DNA of 11,483 bases from Candidatus Nanopelagicales bacterium. GTDB lineage: Bacteria > Actinomycetota > Actinomycetes > S36-B12 > UBA5976. This document shows, piece by piece, positions 1-6,943 of the stretch (the stretch's first letter is position 1; each line of letters begins with the position of its first letter). The stretch is taken from assembly GCA_023257525.1 (NCBI GenBank), contig JALRCB010000025.1, positions 1 through 11,483 on the forward strand. Direction: 5' to 3'. The position numbers and the translations under genes are program-made. The notes below the pieces were generated by a model that was given only the letters and a program-made list of their open reading frames with translations, searched no databases and was not told the origin of the DNA.

Positions 1-871
1 AATCATTTTGCAAGGTGAGCGTATCGACGATAAGCCACCATATGACCGTCCTGTAAACACTGTCTTCCAGTCTTACGCGCTATTTCCACACATGACCGTT
101 GGAGACAACATTGCATTTGGTTTGGAAATGGAAAATGTTGATAAAGATGAAGTTGCTAAGCGAGTAGAAGAGGCTCTCGAGCAAGTTCAGCTTGCTGGTT
201 ATGCAAAACGTATGCCATCACAACTCTCTGGTGGACAGCAACAGCGCGTTGCATTAGCTCGCGCACTTGCCAAAAAACCAAAGGTGCTTCTTCTTGATGA
301 GCCACTTTCTGCGCTTGACCTAAAGCTTCGCCGCGGTATGCAGGTTGAACTAAAGCGTCTGCAGCGTGAAACTGGAATTACATTCGTCTTCGTCACCCAC
401 GATCAAGAAGAAGCCATGTCGATGGGTGATCGCATTGCAGTGTTTAGCCAAGGCAAGATTGTTCAGCTTGATACTCCGGTTGAGGTTTACCGACGTCCAG
501 TTAACGCATATGTTGCAGACTTCATCGGCGAAACCAACCTGATTAAGGGAACGGTAGCTTCTGGCGGAATTTCATTACCTGGTGGCAATGTTCTTCCTAC
601 GGATCAACTAGCAGCCGACTCTGTGATCCCAGCATCTGGTGATGTAACTGTCGCAATTCGTCCAGAGGACCTGGTACTTGCCACAAACGGAATGATTAGT
701 GGAACTGTCAGAGATGTGATCTTCACTGGAGATTCAGTTCGAGTACACGTAACTGTTGGCGACGTGGAAGTTATTGCTTCATTAGCTTCCTATGGAACGG
801 AAATTCCGGAACAAGGAAGTAAGGTCGCGCTAAATCCAGAGCATCGAGCAGCTCGCACGGTGGCTTCATGA
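1..871 (+). CDS. potA: Polyamine ABC transporter ATP-binding protein PotA (5' end missing)
   Basis: This is the ATPase of a spermidine/putrescine importer and would power uptake from the cytoplasmic face of the PotB/PotC channel. The gene is cut by the left edge: the frame is already open at base 2, and the TTG at 8 is an internal Leu, not a start. The Walker A motif lies outside the window. Counting that Leu as residue 1, one sees the Q-loop (VFQSYALFPH, Q21), the ABC signature LSGGQQQR (73-80), Walker B with the D-loop (KVLLLDEPLSALD, 92-104) and the H-loop (THDQEEAM, H131). After these come the YRRP-type linker and a C-terminal TOBE regulatory domain (about 170-287), as in PotA/CysA/MalK ATPases. 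The polyamine assignment rests on the neighbouring potB, potC and potD genes. The stop overlaps the potB start (ATGA). Confidence 0.95.
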   Translation, partial: IILQGERIDDKPPYDRPVNTVFQSYALFPHMTVGDNIAFGLEMENVDKDEVAKRVEEALEQVQLAGYAKRMPSQLSGGQQQRVALARALAKKPKVLLLDEPLSALDLKLRRGMQVELKRLQRETGITFVFVTHDQEEAMSMGDRIAVFSQGKIVQLDTPVEVYRRPVNAYVADFIGETNLIKGTVASGGISLPGGNVLPTDQLAADSVIPASGDVTVAIRPEDLVLATNGMISGTVRDVIFTGDSVRVHVTVGDVEVIASLASYGTEIPEQGSKVALNPEHRAARTVAS

Positions 872-1791
872 CCGCAGTAACGACTACGCCAAAAAAGCAA
901 GCGCAACGCGGCCGACCAGGTCAGTCATCTCCAAAACTTGCTTATCTGCCAATCATTTTCTTGGCTTTTGCAATTGGGGTGCCACTTCTCATAATTGTTG
1001 TTTATTCATTCCTTGAGAAGCCTTCGCAAGGAACCGGAGTTAAGTGGGTTTTCACGCTAGAAAACTACAAGGCATTGTTTATTCAAGAAAAACTTGATGG
1101 CACAACTGCGCTAGATACCCGTTACATCAAGGTCTTATGGACTTCGTTTTACTATTCGCTACTAACAACCGTTGTTACCTTGGTGCTTTCAATTCCCGTT
1201 GCAATGTGGATTGCAACACGCGATGCCCGAAAGCGAAACCTGCTAGTTGCTCTAGTAACACTGCCTTTCTGGATCAGTATCTTGATTCGCACTTACGGCA
1301 TGCGTCAGATCGTCGCGGATGAGGGTCCAATTGGAAAGTTCCTAGGTATCTTCAACATTGAGTGGAGCATTCTGTATTCACCGCCAGCGACAATTCTTGG
1401 TCTGATTTATGTTTTCTTGCCATTTATGATTTTGCCGATTTACGCTTCGGCAGAACGTTTTGATTTCCGATTGGCCGAGGCTGCATACGATCTCGGTGCA
1501 AAACGAATGACTGTAGTTCGCAGAATCATTTTGCCTTCGATTAGACCTGGTGTGATTTCAGGTATTGCCTTGGTGTTTATCCCGGCACTTGGATCGTTCT
1601 TACAATCCGACATGTTGGGTGGCGGTAAAACCAACATGGTTGCAAACGTTATCGCGAACAACTTTGGCCAAGCTCGAAATTGGCCATTCGGTTCCGCGCT
1701 TGCAGTATTGCTAATTGTGCTAACCCTGCTATTTGTATTGATAATGCAAGGCGCGGCCCAGCGACGTGGAGACAAGGTGGAATTAGTATGA
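868..1791 (+). CDS. potB: Polyamine ABC transporter permease PotB
   Basis: One of the two membrane subunits of the polyamine importer (307 aa; E. coli PotB is of similar length). Six hydrophobic segments are visible at roughly 25-48, 94-116, 124-144, 170-193, 229-248 and 274-294. The EAA loop that docks on the ATPase starts at E204 (EAAYDLGAKRMTVVRRIILP). The sequence before the first helix is basic and charged (KKQAQRGRPGQ), as expected for a cytoplasmic N-terminus. The ATG at 868 overlaps the potA stop by four bases, and the gene ends in the same ATGA arrangement with potC, so the three are probably translationally coupled. The choice of PotB over PotC rests on position (first permease) and on the long periplasmic-type insert between helices 1 and 2, about residues 50-90. 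Confidence 0.93.
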   Translation: MTAVTTTPKKQAQRGRPGQSSPKLAYLPIIFLAFAIGVPLLIIVVYSFLEKPSQGTGVKWVFTLENYKALFIQEKLDGTTALDTRYIKVLWTSFYYSLLTTVVTLVLSIPVAMWIATRDARKRNLLVALVTLPFWISILIRTYGMRQIVADEGPIGKFLGIFNIEWSILYSPPATILGLIYVFLPFMILPIYASAERFDFRLAEAAYDLGAKRMTVVRRIILPSIRPGVISGIALVFIPALGSFLQSDMLGGGKTNMVANVIANNFGQARNWPFGSALAVLLIVLTLLFVLIMQGAAQRRGDKVELV

Positions 1792-2606
1792 GTCACACCC
1801 AAACTTCTTCACGCAAACGCGGCAAGTTAGTTAATCTTCGCAACTTCCCTGGGTTTAAACCGACTGCATGGTTTGTGCTGTTCTTCTTGTATAGTCCCCT
1901 GGTTTACGTCGTAATCTATTCATTTAACTCGAGTCGTATTGGTGCAGTTTGGGAGAGCTTCTCAGTTAAGTGGTACTTCAGAGTCTTTGAGAACACAGAC
2001 ATCCAAAGAGCACTAAAGAATTCACTTCAAGTTGGACTTGTCGCAACAATTTTGTCCACAACACTTGCAGTAATGGCAGCACTTGGATTGCTTCGAATGC
2101 AGCGCGCTGGAAAAGCAGTCGCTATGGCATTAATCGGAGCACCGCTTATCATCGCTGAAATTGTGTTGGCAGTTGGAACTCTTGGTTTGTTTATTGCAGT
2201 TGGAGTACCACTTGGAAAAGTGGGCCTAATGGTTGCGCATACGGCATTTTGTATTCCATTTGCGCTTTTGCCGATTCGCGCCCGCTTAAGTCAGCTCGAC
2301 ATGGCACCGTTTGAAGCAGCTTCAGATCTTGGTGCTAACGAGCGCCAGATCTTGCGTCGCATCACATTGCCATTGCTCGCACCGGCAATTTTCGCTGGAG
2401 CCTTACTGGCATTCGCAATATCAATTGATGACTTCATTACATCGTTCTTTGTCGCTGGCCCTGGTGCTACGACATTGCCGGTTTACATTTTTGGCATGAT
2501 CCGCTCAACAGTTACACCAGAGGTAAATGCAATTTCTACCTTGCTTCTGTTGTTCTCGGGCAGCGTGCTAATCGGATCATATTTGATCCAACGAAAAAGG
2601 AGATAA
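1788..2606 (+). CDS. potC: Polyamine ABC transporter permease PotC
   Basis: Second membrane subunit of the importer, 272 aa. The start is placed at ATG 1788, overlapping the potB stop (ATGA). The frame stays open upstream to 1680, but that stretch lies inside potB and encodes an unrelated Cys/Arg-rich sequence. Hydrophobic segments lie near 26-46, 80-102, 111-138, 145-163, 199-221 and 246-266. The EAA loop begins at E176 (EAASDLGANERQILRRITLP). The C-terminal stretch SIDDFITSFFVAGPGATTLP followed by VYIFGMIRS is characteristic of PotC/PotI-type permeases. Two bases separate it from the first binding-protein gene. Confidence 0.94.
   Translation: MSHTQTSSRKRGKLVNLRNFPGFKPTAWFVLFFLYSPLVYVVIYSFNSSRIGAVWESFSVKWYFRVFENTDIQRALKNSLQVGLVATILSTTLAVMAALGLLRMQRAGKAVAMALIGAPLIIAEIVLAVGTLGLFIAVGVPLGKVGLMVAHTAFCIPFALLPIRARLSQLDMAPFEAASDLGANERQILRRITLPLLAPAIFAGALLAFAISIDDFITSFFVAGPGATTLPVYIFGMIRSTVTPEVNAISTLLLLFSGSVLIGSYLIQRKRR
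2597..2603 (+). promoter_or_regulatory. Ribosome binding site of first potD
   Basis: AAGGAGA, a near-perfect anti-SD match, lies six bases before ATG 2609 and overlaps the last codons and stop of potC. It is stronger than anything before potB or potC, which fits the need for excess binding protein over membrane subunits. Confidence 0.8.
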
Positions 2607-2608
2607 AA

Positions 2609-3733
2609 ATGGCTAGCAACAAGAAGCGTCGCGCTTCATATGTAGCTGCACTTGCCGCGGCAAGCGCACTACTGCTTTCTGCATGTGGTGGGGAAACTAC
2701 TGCAGATTCAGGCGCAGGCGAAGCCACTGCAGCTGCAGGGGAATTCCCAACTACTGGCTCGGGCGTAGTTAATTTGTACAACTGGACCGACTACATCGAT
2801 CCAGAAGAGTTGAAGCGCTTTACTGCCGAAACTGGCATTGAAGTTATCTTGGATACCTATGACAGCAACGAAACTTTATTGGCTAAGTTGCAGTCAGGTG
2901 CAACTGGCTACGACGTAATCGTTCCTTCTGATTACATGGTGCAACAAATGATCGAACTCAATCTGCTTCAAAATGTTGGGGTAGCAAGCTTCCCTAACGG
3001 CAAGAACATTAAACCTGATCTTGTTGATGTCTATTGGGATCCAGGCCGTAATTACACTGCACCTTGGAATTATGGAACCACCGGCATTGCATGCAACTTT
3101 GCAGCTGAACCAGAATGTGCAAATATCAAATCTTGGAAGGACTACTTCACTGCAGGCCTACCAAAGATGGATTCCCTAAAGGATCAAGTTGAAGTTGTAT
3201 CTGCTGCACTTCGCGCAACAGGCGTTGGCAAAGATGACCTATGTACAACCGATAAGGCTAAGTACCTAGCTGCTGAAGAATTGCTTGCTGGTTTCAAGCC
3301 AGCCGTAATTGAATCAGACGGTGGTATCGAGCGCGTAACGGCTGGCACATCAAACGTGCGTCACGCTTGGAACGGTTCAACTCACCGCATGACAGTTGAA
3401 AATCCAGATGTTCAGTACATCTACCCAAGTGAAGGTGTAAACCTTTGGGCAGATAACTTGGCAATTCCAGTTGGTGCTCCTAACTTGGATAATGCCAAGA
3501 TCTTTATCAACTGGATGATGGACCCAGAAGCTGCTGGCCGTCAGAGTAACTTCTCTGGCTACGACAACGGCATTACTGGTTCAGATGCATTCATGGATGA
3601 AGCACTGAAGACAGATCCAGCAGTTGTGGTACCAGCTGACAAGCAGGCACTAATTTCACCACTTCCTAACTGTGGTGAAGAAGCCCGCGAGTTGTACACC
3701 CAGGTATTTACTACTTGGACAACTAGCCAATAA
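2609..3733 (+). CDS. potD: Polyamine-binding lipoprotein PotD, first paralog
   Basis: Extracytoplasmic receptor that delivers polyamine to PotBC (374 aa). The N-terminus is a lipoprotein signal: basic KKRR, a hydrophobic stretch, then lipobox LLSAC with lipid-anchored C26, followed by an Ala/Gly/Thr/Glu-rich linker to about residue 45. The mature domain is an SBP_bac_8/PotD-type periplasmic binding fold. By eye alignment with E. coli PotD the pocket residues are kept: W59 (NWTDY), Y109 (PSDYM), D192/E195 (KDQVEVV), W254 (WNGS), W280 and D282 (LWADNLAIP) and Y318 (SGYDN). The residue after WNG is Ser257, as in PotD; the next gene has Asp. Four cysteines outside the lipobox (162, 170, 212, 355) are shared with the paralog. 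A strong terminator follows within 20 bases. Confidence 0.93.
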   Translation: MASNKKRRASYVAALAAASALLLSACGGETTADSGAGEATAAAGEFPTTGSGVVNLYNWTDYIDPEELKRFTAETGIEVILDTYDSNETLLAKLQSGATGYDVIVPSDYMVQQMIELNLLQNVGVASFPNGKNIKPDLVDVYWDPGRNYTAPWNYGTTGIACNFAAEPECANIKSWKDYFTAGLPKMDSLKDQVEVVSAALRATGVGKDDLCTTDKAKYLAAEELLAGFKPAVIESDGGIERVTAGTSNVRHAWNGSTHRMTVENPDVQYIYPSEGVNLWADNLAIPVGAPNLDNAKIFINWMMDPEAAGRQSNFSGYDNGITGSDAFMDEALKTDPAVVVPADKQALISPLPNCGEEARELYTQVFTTWTTSQ

Positions 3734-3750
3734 GACCTTCGGGTTACCAA

Positions 3751-3795
3751 GTAACGCCCACCCTGTGGATTTCACGGGGTGGGCGTTACTTTTTT
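3751..3795 (+). terminator. Intrinsic terminator between the two potD genes
   Basis: A 17-bp stem with a single T-G wobble (GTAACGCCCACCCTGTG, 3751-3767, pairs with 3773-3789) closes a 5-base loop (GATTT) and runs straight into six Ts (3790-3795). This is a textbook Rho-independent terminator on the + strand. It should stop most potABCD transcripts before the second binding-protein gene. Confidence 0.93.
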
Positions 3796-3834
3796 GTGAC
3801 CAATTAAGGGGAAAATGCGCTCAAATGTCTGTTC

Positions 3835-3846
3835 GAATCAAGATTC
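3835..3846. repeat. Short dyad in the second potD leader
   Basis: GAATC-AA-GATTC is a perfect 5+5 inverted repeat 44 bases before ATG 3890. It could be a small operator or chance; no convincing -10/-35 pair surrounds it. The 3796-3889 leader holds nothing else I can name. Confidence 0.25.
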
Positions 3847-3880
3847 ATCTGGCATTCTGTAAGTACATTCCTACCATTAA

Positions 3881-3885
3881 GGGAG
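3881..3885 (+). promoter_or_regulatory. Ribosome binding site deciding the start of second potD
   Basis: GGGAG lies four bases before ATG 3890. The alternative in-frame ATG at 3899 would be 13 bases away. The monooxygenase gene has the same GGGAG-N4-ATG layout, so 3890 is preferred. Confidence 0.65.
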
Positions 3886-3889
3886 ATCC

Positions 3890-5017
3890 ATGAAGATTAT
3901 GAATAAGCGCAAAGCAACCATTGTTGCAGCCCTTGCTGCCGCTGGTGCTTTACTCCTTTCCGCATGTGGTGGCGAATCCACTGCAACTGACACAGCATCC
4001 GCACCTGCTACTGCTGCATCAGGTGAATTTCCAACTTCCGGCTCTGGCGTAGTTAACCTTTACAACTGGACTGACTACATTGATCCAGCCCTACTTGAGA
4101 AGTTTGAAGCTGAAACTGGCATCGAAGTCATTCTTGACACATTCGATAGCAATGAAACTTTGCTTGCAAAGCTACAGTCCGGTGCAACTGGCTACGACAT
4201 CATCATGCCGTCTGACTACATGGTTGAGCAGATGATTGGTTTAGGAATGCTGCAAGAAGTTGATGTAGCTTCATTCCCAAATGGTAAGTACATCGCTCCT
4301 GAATTCATGGATGTGTACTTTGATCCGGGTCGCAAGTTCACTGGCCCTTACATGTATGGCACAACTGGTATTGCTTGTAACACCAAGCTCGAACCAGAAT
4401 GTGAAAACATCAAGTCTTGGAAAGACCTATTTACAGGTAACTACCCTAAGGTCAACGCACTGAAGGATCAGGTAGAAATCGTATCTGCTGCGCTTCGTGC
4501 AACGGGCGTACCAGCCTCTGATCTATGCACAACTGACACCGCAAAGTACGTCGCGGCGGAAGAAATGCTTGCCGGATTTAAGCCTGACGTAATTGACAAC
4601 GATGGTGGTAACGAGCGAATGATTACCGGACAGGTAAATATCCGCACTTCCTGGAACGGTGACACCCATCGTATGAAGATGGAAAATCCAGACATCATCT
4701 TCATTTACCCAAGTGAAGGTCTGAACTTCTGGTCAGATCACATGGCGATTCCAGTCGGCGCTCCAAACCTTGACAATGCCAAGATCTTCATCAACTGGCT
4801 CATGGATCCAGCAAACATGGCTGCAGCTAGTAACTTCTCGGGTTACAACAATGCAATCACTGGAACTGCTGAGCTAATGAACGATGAGCTAAAGAACGAT
4901 CCAGGTGTAATTGTTCCAGAAGAGTACAAGGCACTACTTAGCCCAATCCCTAACTGTGGCGAAGAAGCCCGGGAGCTCTACACCCAGGTGTTCACCACTT
5001 GGTTGGATAGCCAGTGA
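3890..5017 (+). CDS. potD: Polyamine-binding lipoprotein PotD, second paralog
   Basis: A second extracytoplasmic polyamine receptor (375 aa), clearly a duplicate of the preceding gene: same architecture, near-identical blocks throughout, and the lipobox cysteine at the same position (LLSAC, C26). Pocket residues match the family: W60, Y110, D193/E196, W255, W281, D283 and Y319. The key difference is WNGD (Asp258) where the first paralog has WNGS. E. coli PotF (putrescine-specific) also has Asp here (D247) while PotD (spermidine-preferring) has Ser, so this copy may favour putrescine or another diamine; that is inference. The MKIMNKRK start was chosen from the GGGAG spacing and the matched lipobox position. 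The gene ends in tandem stops TGA-TAA and is followed by its own terminator. It probably shares PotABC with the first receptor, since no second set of permeases is present. Confidence 0.92.
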   Translation: MKIMNKRKATIVAALAAAGALLLSACGGESTATDTASAPATAASGEFPTSGSGVVNLYNWTDYIDPALLEKFEAETGIEVILDTFDSNETLLAKLQSGATGYDIIMPSDYMVEQMIGLGMLQEVDVASFPNGKYIAPEFMDVYFDPGRKFTGPYMYGTTGIACNTKLEPECENIKSWKDLFTGNYPKVNALKDQVEIVSAALRATGVPASDLCTTDTAKYVAAEEMLAGFKPDVIDNDGGNERMITGQVNIRTSWNGDTHRMKMENPDIIFIYPSEGLNFWSDHMAIPVGAPNLDNAKIFINWLMDPANMAAASNFSGYNNAITGTAELMNDELKNDPGVIVPEEYKALLSPIPNCGEEARELYTQVFTTWLDSQ

Positions 5018-5030
5018 TAACGCACTAGTT

Positions 5031-5068
5031 AAAAAGCAGCCTCACCTTCGGGTGGGGCTGCTTTTTTT
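5031..5068 (+). terminator. Intrinsic terminator ending the pot operon
   Basis: Arms 5031-5046 (AAAAAGCAGCCTCACC) and 5051-5066 pair with one T-G wobble around a stable C(TTCG)G tetraloop at 5047-5050. The T tract runs 5062-5068. The A-tract on the left arm could also allow some function on the opposite strand, but no minus-strand gene is seen nearby. Confidence 0.93.
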
Positions 5069-5129
5069 AATTCTCTGTTACGTAAATATGATTAATGCTA
5101 GAAACCAAGAAAACCTTGCTCAATCGGCT

Positions 5130-5150
5130 TGACCGCAACAGTTCTGGTCA
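5130..5150. promoter_or_regulatory. Candidate operator: 21-bp interrupted palindrome
   Basis: Outer arms TGACC (5130-5134) and GGTCA (5146-5150) and inner arms AAC (5137-5139) and GTT (5141-5143) are symmetric about A5140, so 8 of 10 paired positions are complementary. The site lies 36-56 bases before the monooxygenase ATG, in the only real intergenic leader of the catabolic operon. A TTGACC hexamer (5129-5134) resembling a -35 element overlaps the left arm, although the expected -10 position (5152-5157, CACAGT) is poor. The geometry suits a dimeric repressor such as a TetR, LacI or GntR protein. No regulator gene is present in the window. Confidence 0.45.
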
Positions 5151-5186
5151 GCACAGTTAGAGATGTCACTTTAAATAGGGAGATAG

Positions 5187-6455
5187 ATGGCACCGGAACA
5201 GTTTGAAGTGGTGGTAGTTGGCGCTGGCCAAGCCGGCGTCGCGATGAGCGAGCACCTAACTATTGCTGGAATTTCACATGTCGTTTTGGAGCGGGATCGA
5301 ATTGCTGAGCGCTGGCGATCTGAACGCTGGGATTCGCTAGTAGCAAACGGTCCAGCATGGCACGACCGATTCCCTAACTTGGAATTTGAAGGTTACGATC
5401 CAGATGCATTTGTGCCAAAAGAAGCTGTTGCCGATTACTTTGTTGCTTACGCAGAAAAATTCAATGCTCCCATTAGAACTGGCGTTAAAGTTAAGTCAGT
5501 AACAAGACTGCCGATTGATTCGGGATTTAGCGTTGAAACTTCAGCAGGAGAAATTCACGCAAAGTATGTGGTGGCAGCAACGGGACCATTTCAAAAGCCA
5601 GCGATTCCGCCTGTTGTTCCTAGCACGACAAGTATTCATCAACTTCACTCGAGCGATTACCACAATCCGGCACAGCTACCTGAAGGTGGAGTGCTCATTG
5701 TCGGAGCTGGATCATCTGGAGTTCAAATCGCTGCTGACTTAAGAAAAGCTGGCAGAGATGTTTACTTATCTGTTGGTGAGCACGATCGTCCACCTAGACG
5801 ATATCGCGGAAGAGACAATGTCTGGTGGTTAGGTGTTTTAGGTAAGTGGGATCTAGCAACTCCTCCCGCTGGAGCCGAACATGTCACGATTGCAGTCAGT
5901 GGATTTGATGGTGGAAAAACTGTCGACTTTAGGGACTTAGCAAATAGTGGGATAACTTTGCTTGGCCTAACCTCCGCATACGAGAACGGTGTGTTGAAAT
6001 TTGAAGATGACTTAGAGCGCAATATTGCTCGTGGTGATAAGAATTTTTTGTCAGTGCTTACTGAAGCCGATTTATTCATTGCACAAAATAATTTGGATCT
6101 TCCAGAAGAACCTGAAGCACATGTATTAGGGCCAATGCCAGATGCTGCTCTTAATCCAATTCGAGAAATTGATTTAGCATCAGCCGGAATAACCACGATT
6201 CTTTGGGCAACTGGATATTCAGTTGATTACAGCTGGCTCCAAGTTCCTGGTTCCCTGAATGAAGCTGGCAGGCCACAACACCAACGTGGAGTCTCTAGTG
6301 CCCATGGCATCTACTTCCTGGGTTTGCCTTGGCTTTCAAGACGAGGTTCGGCATTTATCTGGGGTGTTTGGCATGATGCAAAATTCCTCGCGGATCAAAT
6401 TCAAATTCAACGCAGCTACAAGAGCTACTCCGGCTCAGCACGAATCGTCCAATAA
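5187..6455 (+). CDS. FAD/NAD(P)H-dependent flavoprotein monooxygenase (CzcO/FMO-like, COG2072 type)
   Basis: Predicted soluble flavoenzyme of 422 aa that would oxygenate an amine or other soft nucleophile using NAD(P)H and O2. An N-terminal FAD Rossmann motif (VVVVGAGQAG, G12/G14/G17) is followed by an ERW..ERWDSL segment typical of this subfamily. Next come ATGPFQKP (131-138), an H-S-x-x-Y element (HSSDY, 154-158) near where FMOs carry their identifying motif, a second NAD(P) Rossmann motif (GAGSSG, 173-178), and a late ATGY (341-344) that closes the FAD site. The complete F-x-G-x-x-x-H-x-x-x-Y/F FMO fingerprint is not present. The start is supported by GGGAG four bases upstream. The gene opens the catabolic operon; the next gene follows after 68 bases with no terminator. 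The substrate is unknown; the polyamine transporter and amine-catabolic neighbours suggest an amine or N-substituted amine. A plain NAD(P)H oxidoreductase is the alternative. Confidence 0.85.
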   Translation: MAPEQFEVVVVGAGQAGVAMSEHLTIAGISHVVLERDRIAERWRSERWDSLVANGPAWHDRFPNLEFEGYDPDAFVPKEAVADYFVAYAEKFNAPIRTGVKVKSVTRLPIDSGFSVETSAGEIHAKYVVAATGPFQKPAIPPVVPSTTSIHQLHSSDYHNPAQLPEGGVLIVGAGSSGVQIAADLRKAGRDVYLSVGEHDRPPRRYRGRDNVWWLGVLGKWDLATPPAGAEHVTIAVSGFDGGKTVDFRDLANSGITLLGLTSAYENGVLKFEDDLERNIARGDKNFLSVLTEADLFIAQNNLDLPEEPEAHVLGPMPDAALNPIREIDLASAGITTILWATGYSVDYSWLQVPGSLNEAGRPQHQRGVSSAHGIYFLGLPWLSRRGSAFIWGVWHDAKFLADQIQIQRSYKSYSGSARIVQ

Positions 6456-6523
6456 TTGAAATGACCATCAGCTAACCCTGGCTTTCGACTAACGTAAAAC
6501 TTGAACCTACTAAAAGGAAAACG

Positions 6524-6943
6524 ATGACTCACAAGAGAATTCGACCATTCAATACCAAGGTCACCTATCCTGAGCAAAATTTGGATAACGACTTGGCTCA
6601 GGCTGTCGTTGCAGGTAATACTGTCTATCTGCGAGGCCAGATAGGACAGGACCTAGATACTCGAGAGTCTGTTGGTATTGGCGATGTTGAAGCACAAGCG
6701 GAAAAGGCAATGGCAAACATCAAGATGTTGCTAGAAGAATGTGGTTCTGAACTTGGTGACATTACCAAAATTACAATTTACCTAGTCGATATTCGTTACC
6801 GCGAACCGGTTTATCGCGTAATGGGCAAATGGCTAAAGGGCGTTCATTACGTTTCAACTGGATTAGTCGTATCAGCATTAGCTCGCCCGGAATGGCTAGT
6901 TGAAATAGATGCAACTGCCGTTATCCCAGAAACCAGAGATTAA
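6524..6943 (+). CDS. Rid-family (YjgF/YER057c/UK114) protein lacking the catalytic arginine
   Basis: A 139-aa member of the Rid family, small trimeric proteins that in the RidA branch hydrolyse reactive enamines/imines to ketones plus ammonia. Family hallmarks are YLRGQIG (35-41), the amphipathic block with QAEKAMANIKMLLEECG (58-74), ITKITIYLVDI (80-90) and the C-terminal LARPEWLVEIDATAV. The conserved Arg (R105 in E. coli RidA) that binds the substrate carboxylate is missing: by alignment the position is about Ser111, and no Arg occurs from 104 to 120. This points to one of the Rid subfamilies without that Arg, for which imine hydrolysis has not been established. A good RBS (AAGGA, 6514-6518) precedes the ATG. 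The TAA stop overlaps the next ATG by one base (TAATG). The 6456-6523 gap shows no terminator or clear promoter. Confidence 0.9.
   Translation: MTHKRIRPFNTKVTYPEQNLDNDLAQAVVAGNTVYLRGQIGQDLDTRESVGIGDVEAQAEKAMANIKMLLEECGSELGDITKITIYLVDIRYREPVYRVMGKWLKGVHYVSTGLVVSALARPEWLVEIDATAVIPETRD

Noticed and set aside
8..10. TTG at base 8 as a potA start
   Set aside because: The conserved core of PotA continues upstream in the same frame (Walker A must lie to the left), so this is an internal codon of a truncated gene.
1680..1787. In-frame upstream extension of potC by 36 codons
   Set aside because: The extension lies wholly inside potB, encodes a Cys/Arg-rich non-family sequence, and ATG 1788 forms the standard ATGA overlap.
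3849..3877. CTGGCA / TACCAT as a -35/-10 pair (17-base spacer) before the second potD
   Set aside because: It would start transcription inside the ribosome binding site, and each hexamer is only a 4/6 match.
5087..5092. TATGAT as a -10 element for the monooxygenase operon
   Set aside because: A good hexamer, but the -35 window falls in the terminator T tract with no TTGACA-like match; not strong enough to annotate.
5762..6196. Minus-strand open frame of 144 codons inside the monooxygenase gene
   Set aside because: Ser/Pro-rich shadow of a clearly conserved + strand gene, without a recognisable domain or ribosome binding site.
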